From NCBI RefSeq assembly GCF_001906925.1, contig NZ_MRWQ01000005.1, positions 186,001 through 250,000 of the forward strand: a DNA stretch of 64,000 nt, written 5' to 3'. Both the position numbers and the translations under genes were made by a program. The notes under the pieces were generated by a model, which worked only from the letters and a program-made list of their open reading frames with translations, did not search any database and was not told the origin of the DNA. Below, piece by piece: positions 60,754-64,000 of this stretch. Source of the stretch: Domibacillus mangrovi. GTDB lineage: Bacteria > Bacillota > Bacilli > Bacillales > Domibacillaceae. The number at the start of each line of letters is the position of its first letter. The first letter of the stretch is position 1.

Positions 60754-61530
60754 TTATTTCAAAATGCCCAGTGTCAGGCGCCATTTTTCTTTTTTCGTTT
60801 GTCCATCAATCGATAATATTTTCATTCGTCCGCTACCACGCACAGACAATACATCTTGTTCTGCACATTCAAACGATGGATTGTCGACTGCTTTCCAATT
60901 TACCTTCACAGCACCGCTTTTAATTAGCTGCTGTGCTTTTTGCCTAGACATCGCAGGTAATGAAGCGATGACAGTATCTAAACGGATCGATGTGACCGTA
61001 ACAGACTGTTCGTACCATCTTTCTATCGATTGAATGGCTTCCTGAAACAATTTTTCTTTCAACTTGACTGGTACTTTGCCAACATGTTCAAAATGCGTAT
61101 CCATATAACTAGCTGTTTCTTTTACGACAAAAAGCTGAAAACGGCTGCCATCTGTCATAATGTCGCCAAACTTTTCCCGTTTCAATCCGAGCCCCATTAA
61201 ACTGCCGAGAATCTGAGGATGGCTGATGGTTGAAAACTTTTCCGGATAATCAATTTCGTATAATACGACATCGTAATCCGTTACATCCGGCTCATAGTAA
61301 TCCGGATGAATAAGAGCTCGCTTCCGTTCTGACGATTCCATACCACCAAAGAAAGATACTCGCACCTCTTCATCCGAACCGACTACAGACCGGATCATCT
61401 GCCTTTCACGCGGATCAAGAAATCCGGTCAACTTTGGTGCATACATTTCCGTCACTTGCTGTTTCCATTCTATCGCTTTATCAATAAACTCTTTTTCTTC
61501 CGGTCTGAAATGCTGATAAATTCCGCTCAA
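60754..61530 (-). CDS. ylmH: S4-domain RNA-binding protein YlmH
   Basis: A 258-residue protein conserved in the sepF-ylmG-ylmH-divIVA cluster. The C-terminal S4 domain is clear (SIRLDTVIASLPAMSRQKAQQLIKSGAVKVNWK, about residues 178-210). The N-terminal part has HFRPEEKEFIDKAIEW and LDPRERQMIRSVVG. Recent work on B. subtilis links YlmH to rescue of obstructed 50S subunits; this is family knowledge, not visible here. Confidence 0.93.
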   Translation of the reverse strand: MSGIYQHFRPEEKEFIDKAIEWKQQVTEMYAPKLTGFLDPRERQMIRSVVGSDEEVRVSFFGGMESSERKRALIHPDYYEPDVTDYDVVLYEIDYPEKFSTISHPQILGSLMGLGLKREKFGDIMTDGSRFQLFVVKETASYMDTHFEHVGKVPVKLKEKLFQEAIQSIERWYEQSVTVTSIRLDTVIASLPAMSRQKAQQLIKSGAVKVNWKAVDNPSFECAEQDVLSVRGSGRMKILSIDGQTKKEKWRLTLGILK

Positions 61531-61542
61531 TCTATTCTCTCC

Positions 61543-61803
61543 TTATACCCACTGTAACAGCTGCAACAGACCACTTTCCGCTAAACGCAGCACGATTAAC
61601 GCAACGATAGGCGAAATGTCGAACATGCCAATAGCTGGGACAAAGCGGCGAAACGGTTCAAGATAAGGTTCACTGACCTTTGTTAAAAAGCGTCCGATAG
61701 CTGTATCACGTGCATTCGGAAACCACGACATCAAAATATAGGCGATCAACACCCATGAGTATAATTCTAGCGCTCTGTAAATAATAAAAATAATTGTATC
61801 CAT
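61543..61803 (-). CDS. ylmG: YggT-family membrane protein YlmG
   Basis: A small membrane protein with two hydrophobic segments (about residues 1-25 and 55-80), and the YggT motif [31 protein letters not shown] between them. I favour the ATG at 61803 (86 residues). An in-frame GTG at 61818 would overlap the sepF stop. The family is implicated in division-septum or membrane organisation in bacteria and chloroplasts; no activity is known. Confidence 0.9.
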   Translation of the reverse strand: MDTIIFIIYRALELYSWVLIAYILMSWFPNARDTAIGRFLTKVSEPYLEPFRRFVPAIGMFDISPIVALIVLRLAESGLLQLLQWV

Positions 61804-61808
61804 TCGAC

Positions 61809-62234
61809 TTATTGCCACCTCGTTTTATCATGATCGTTATTGTTAAATTGCGCAATACTTCCACTAATTTCAATGTTTTCAGGTGCGCAGAAAAAGATTT
61901 TTTCACCGATTTGCTGTATTTCTCCACCAATGGCATACACTGTACCGCCTAGAAAGTCAACAATACGGCGTGCCTGATCAGTTTGAATACGTTGCAAATT
62001 GACGATGACCGCTTTTTTCATTTTTAAATGATCAGCAATTTCCTGTGCTTCCGCGAAAATGCGCGGTTCAGCCATAATGACTTTTGCTGGCTTTTGCGCA
62101 CTTTTCAAGCTGACAACATTCTTTTTCCCCGTTGTAGAATGCTCACGTTCTTCTTCGTATACATCTTCTTCCACCATGTCATAATCTTCTTCGTCTAAAA
62201 GAAAAAATGATTTAAATTTCGATTTCACTCCCAC
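61809..62234 (-). CDS. sepF: Cell division protein SepF
   Basis: SepF bundles and anchors FtsZ to the membrane in Gram-positives. From the GTG at 62234 (GGAGGTG five bases upstream) it has 141 residues. An N-terminal amphipathic membrane anchor ([12 protein letters not shown]) and an acidic linker ([16 protein letters not shown]) precede the core domain with [19 protein letters not shown] and [37 protein letters not shown]. The frame is open further upstream, but this part is the end of ylmE. Confidence 0.95.
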   Translation of the reverse strand: MGVKSKFKSFFLLDEEDYDMVEEDVYEEEREHSTTGKKNVVSLKSAQKPAKVIMAEPRIFAEAQEIADHLKMKKAVIVNLQRIQTDQARRIVDFLGGTVYAIGGEIQQIGEKIFFCAPENIEISGSIAQFNNNDHDKTRWQ

Positions 62235-62250
62235 GGTTCCACCTCCGCTC

Positions 62251-62925
62251 TCATTCTTCACCAACAAGCGCTGTGCCAATCCGAACCATCGTTGCTCCTT
62301 CTTCAATTGCAATTTCAAAGTCGTTGCTCATACCCATTGAGAGCTCATTGCATGGTGCATATTCAAGTTGTAATGCCTGCACATGGCGTTTGCATTCCGC
62401 TAACCGGCGAAAACAGGCACGAAGTACTTCTCGATCTTCTGTAAGCGGTGCCATCGTCATCAATCCACACACACGCACATTTTTATATACAGCCAATGCT
62501 TCAATAAATGGAATAACCGCTTCCGGCTCTAAGCCATGTTTTGATTCTTCACCCGACACATTGACCTGTACAAAACAGTTTACCGTTTTATTCGTACGGC
62601 GGTCAATTTCTTTAGCGAGCGATTCACGGTCAAGCGAGTGAATATAGTCGACTTTATCAATGACTAATTTCACTTTTCTCGTTTGCAAAGAACCGATAAA
62701 ATGCCACTTTGCTCGGTCACCGATCGCTTTATATTTCGCATTCAATCCTTCATCCCGGTTCTCACCAAGATCGATGATACCTGCTTCAACAGCTTCTTCT
62801 GCTCGTTTCACAGACACGTATTTCGTCACCGCAATGATTTTTATTTCATTAGGGTTCCGTCCCGCACGGTTTGCGGCCTTCTCAATACAATTTGTAATGG
62901 TTGCTAAATTTGCACTGACTCTCAT
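62251..62925 (-). CDS. ylmE: Pyridoxal phosphate homeostasis protein (YggS family)
   Basis: A PLP-binding protein with an alanine-racemase-like barrel but no known catalytic activity. The PLP lysine is in IIAVTKYVS near residue 35; [10 protein letters not shown] lies near 77 and GLMTMAPL near 155. From the ATG at 62925 (AGGAA 8 bases upstream) the protein is 224 residues; the ATG one codon earlier is equally in frame. It overlaps the end of pgeF closely and is adjacent to sepF, as in most Firmicutes. Confidence 0.94.
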   Translation of the reverse strand: MRVSANLATITNCIEKAANRAGRNPNEIKIIAVTKYVSVKRAEEAVEAGIIDLGENRDEGLNAKYKAIGDRAKWHFIGSLQTRKVKLVIDKVDYIHSLDRESLAKEIDRRTNKTVNCFVQVNVSGEESKHGLEPEAVIPFIEALAVYKNVRVCGLMTMAPLTEDREVLRACFRRLAECKRHVQALQLEYAPCNELSMGMSNDFEIAIEEGATMVRIGTALVGEE

Positions 62926-62929
62926 CATT

Positions 62930-63745
62930 TCATTCCTTCCAGCCAATATAACTCATCATTCTGCCTGTATGACCTCCGTCACGCCGATAAGAAAAAAAAT
63001 CGGGTGAACAGCTTGTACAAAGGCGTGTTATATAAATATTTTCTTCCAACACACCAGCTTTTAAAAAAATGTCCTTATTAAAGTTCTGCAATGAAAAATA
63101 AAATGTATCCGGTTCATCTGAATCGGGCAAAAATGACTTTATCTCATAATCGCTATACCATTTTTCCGCTTTATCTACGACCATCTTCCCCACTTTATAG
63201 CAATCTCCACAAATGGACGGCCCAATGACGACCTCGATATCTTCAAGTCTACTCCCTTGTTTTTCCCACTTTTCAATCATTGCAGAGCCAATGCCTCCAA
63301 CTGATCCTTTCCAGCCAGCATGTGCTGAACCAATCCGTTTTGACGATTGGTCATAAAAATAAAGGGGCACACAGTCTGCATAGCAAAGCGTCAATAAAAT
63401 GCCTTGGTCATTTGTATATAGACCATCTGTAGACGTAAGCGCACTATCATAATCAAGTGCGCCTCGTCCACCGTCTTCTTTTGATACTTGTTCAATATGC
63501 GTGCCATGTGTCTGATCACATCCGACCCACTGTCTTACCTGGATACCCATTTTATCTCCCATACGCATTCTATTCTGTTGAACAGCTAATGGGTCATCAT
63601 TCACGTGAAATGCCATGTTTAATCCGTTAAAAGAACCTGAGCCCCCATGCTTTGATGTGAATCCGGCTGTTAATCCTGGGGACTTTTTCTCCCAACGTTC
63701 AATACGATACAGGCCATCTACTGATTTTTTAAAAGGTTCTACCAT
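62930..63745 (-). CDS. pgeF: Peptidoglycan editing factor PgeF (purine nucleoside phosphorylase/laccase-domain, YlmD)
   Basis: A 271-residue DUF152/YfiH-family protein. The copper/zinc-type site is seen as DQTHGTHIEQVSKEDGG near residue 73, TLCYADCVPLYFYD near 119 and GSAHAGWKGSVGGIG near 140. Members prevent misincorporation of Ser into peptidoglycan precursors in E. coli and act on purine nucleosides in vitro. The ATG at 63745 follows AGGAGA by six bases; the in-frame start at 63790 has no such site. Confidence 0.93.
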   Translation of the reverse strand: MVEPFKKSVDGLYRIERWEKKSPGLTAGFTSKHGGSGSFNGLNMAFHVNDDPLAVQQNRMRMGDKMGIQVRQWVGCDQTHGTHIEQVSKEDGGRGALDYDSALTSTDGLYTNDQGILLTLCYADCVPLYFYDQSSKRIGSAHAGWKGSVGGIGSAMIEKWEKQGSRLEDIEVVIGPSICGDCYKVGKMVVDKAEKWYSDYEIKSFLPDSDEPDTFYFSLQNFNKDIFLKAGVLEENIYITRLCTSCSPDFFSYRRDGGHTGRMMSYIGWKE

Positions 63746-63796
63746 TATCTTCTCCTGCACATTTTCCTCTAGTGTACCACATCGGACCATTTTTCG

Positions 63797-64000
63797 TCAT
63801 TGTTCATCTTCTCCTGTTGGTTTTTCACCATGACGAACTAAAATAACATCTCCACCAATTTTCACAATATTCATCCAAAAAATAGTGATTTCTTCTTCTT
63901 TACCGAATAAACCGAATTTTTTCCCACCTTGTTCAATAATCAAGGCAGAAATGGCTCCCGTGGCACTGTTTAATTCAATGTCTGAGAGCCTGCCGAGTTT
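63797..64000 (-). CDS. ylmC: PRC-barrel sporulation-locus protein YlmC/YmxH, 5'-truncated by window edge
   Basis: The last 67 residues are visible (KLGRLSDIELNSATGAISAL ... KFGLFGKEEEITIFWMNIVKIGGDVILVR). They match the YlmC/YmxH family (GKKLGxIxDIE ... FGKEEDLVIPWxNIKKIGEDVILVR), small PRC-barrel proteins next to sigG-ylmA in bacilli. The start codon lies outside the window. The tail GEKPTGEDEQ is hydrophilic. Function unknown. Confidence 0.9.
   Translation of the reverse strand, partial: KLGRLSDIELNSATGAISALIIEQGGKKFGLFGKEEEITIFWMNIVKIGGDVILVRHGEKPTGEDEQ

Overview
The window reads as a chromosomal core segment of an endospore-forming member of the Bacillaceae (Firmicutes, moderate GC). The evidence is gene content and order: from right to left it follows, almost gene for gene, the Bacillus subtilis block that runs from ylmC-pgeF-ylmE-sepF through divIVA, ileS, pyr, priA, prpC-prkC, the fapR lipid operon, smc-ftsY-ffh, rpsP-trmD-rplS and sucCD to topA-trmFO-xerC. 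SpoVM, RemA, SepF, DivIVA, FapR and a PyrR-attenuated pyr operon are typical of that group. I cannot name the species. Nearly all genes are on the minus strand; only rpmB and rqcH are on the plus strand. There are no rRNA or tRNA genes, no CRISPR array, no prophage and no transposase gene.

Layout, in transcription order (right to left). (1) 64000-60150: cell division and envelope cluster ylmC (partial), pgeF, ylmE, sepF, ylmG, ylmH, divIVA. (2) 60150-57045: ileS behind a consensus sigma-A promoter and a T-box leader with an AUC specifier. (3) 56972-55601: lspA and an RluD-type pseudouridine synthase. (4) 55604-45227: pyrR-B-C-AA-AB-K-D-F-E with two PyrR attenuators. (5) 43475-45178 (+): rqcH, convergent with pyrE and divergent from remA. 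(6) 43308-30091: remA-gmk-rpoZ, then coaBC-priA-def-fmt-rsmB-rlmN-prpC-prkC-rsgA-(rpe remnant)-thiN-spoVM, mostly with overlapping stop and start codons. (7) rpmB (+), divergent from yloU-fakA-recG. (8) 25445-21814: fapR-plsX-fabD-fabG-acpP with a FapR operator just downstream of the promoter. (9) 21695-14560: rnc-smc-ftsY and ylxM-ffh. (10) 14417-9508: rpsP, ylqD-rimM-trmD, rplS, lepB, rbgA, rnhB. (11) 9231-7097: ylqG-ylqH, a FliK-like/FlhB-C-like pair. (12) 7030-1: sucCD, dprA, topA, trmFO and the start of xerC.

The conserved backbone makes the departures stand out. A 25-codon in-frame remnant of rpe lies between rsgA and thiN: the first codons MIK are fused to the last ~22 codons. khpA, sdaAA-sdaAB, pyrP, ylyA and yloC are missing from their B. 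subtilis positions. Two copies of a structured repeat with TTTAT at the ends resemble the bcr1 repeat known from the B. cereus group. Both have landed on the TAA stop codon of a gene (rnhB and rpoZ). One copy carries an extra ~110-bp block with hairpin loops AGGAC and GTCCT that are perfectly complementary. The unannotated 27-codon spoVM gene uses a TTG start that overlaps the thiN stop. I saw no entirely new multi-gene system; the most unusual items are the rpe remnant and the expanded repeat.
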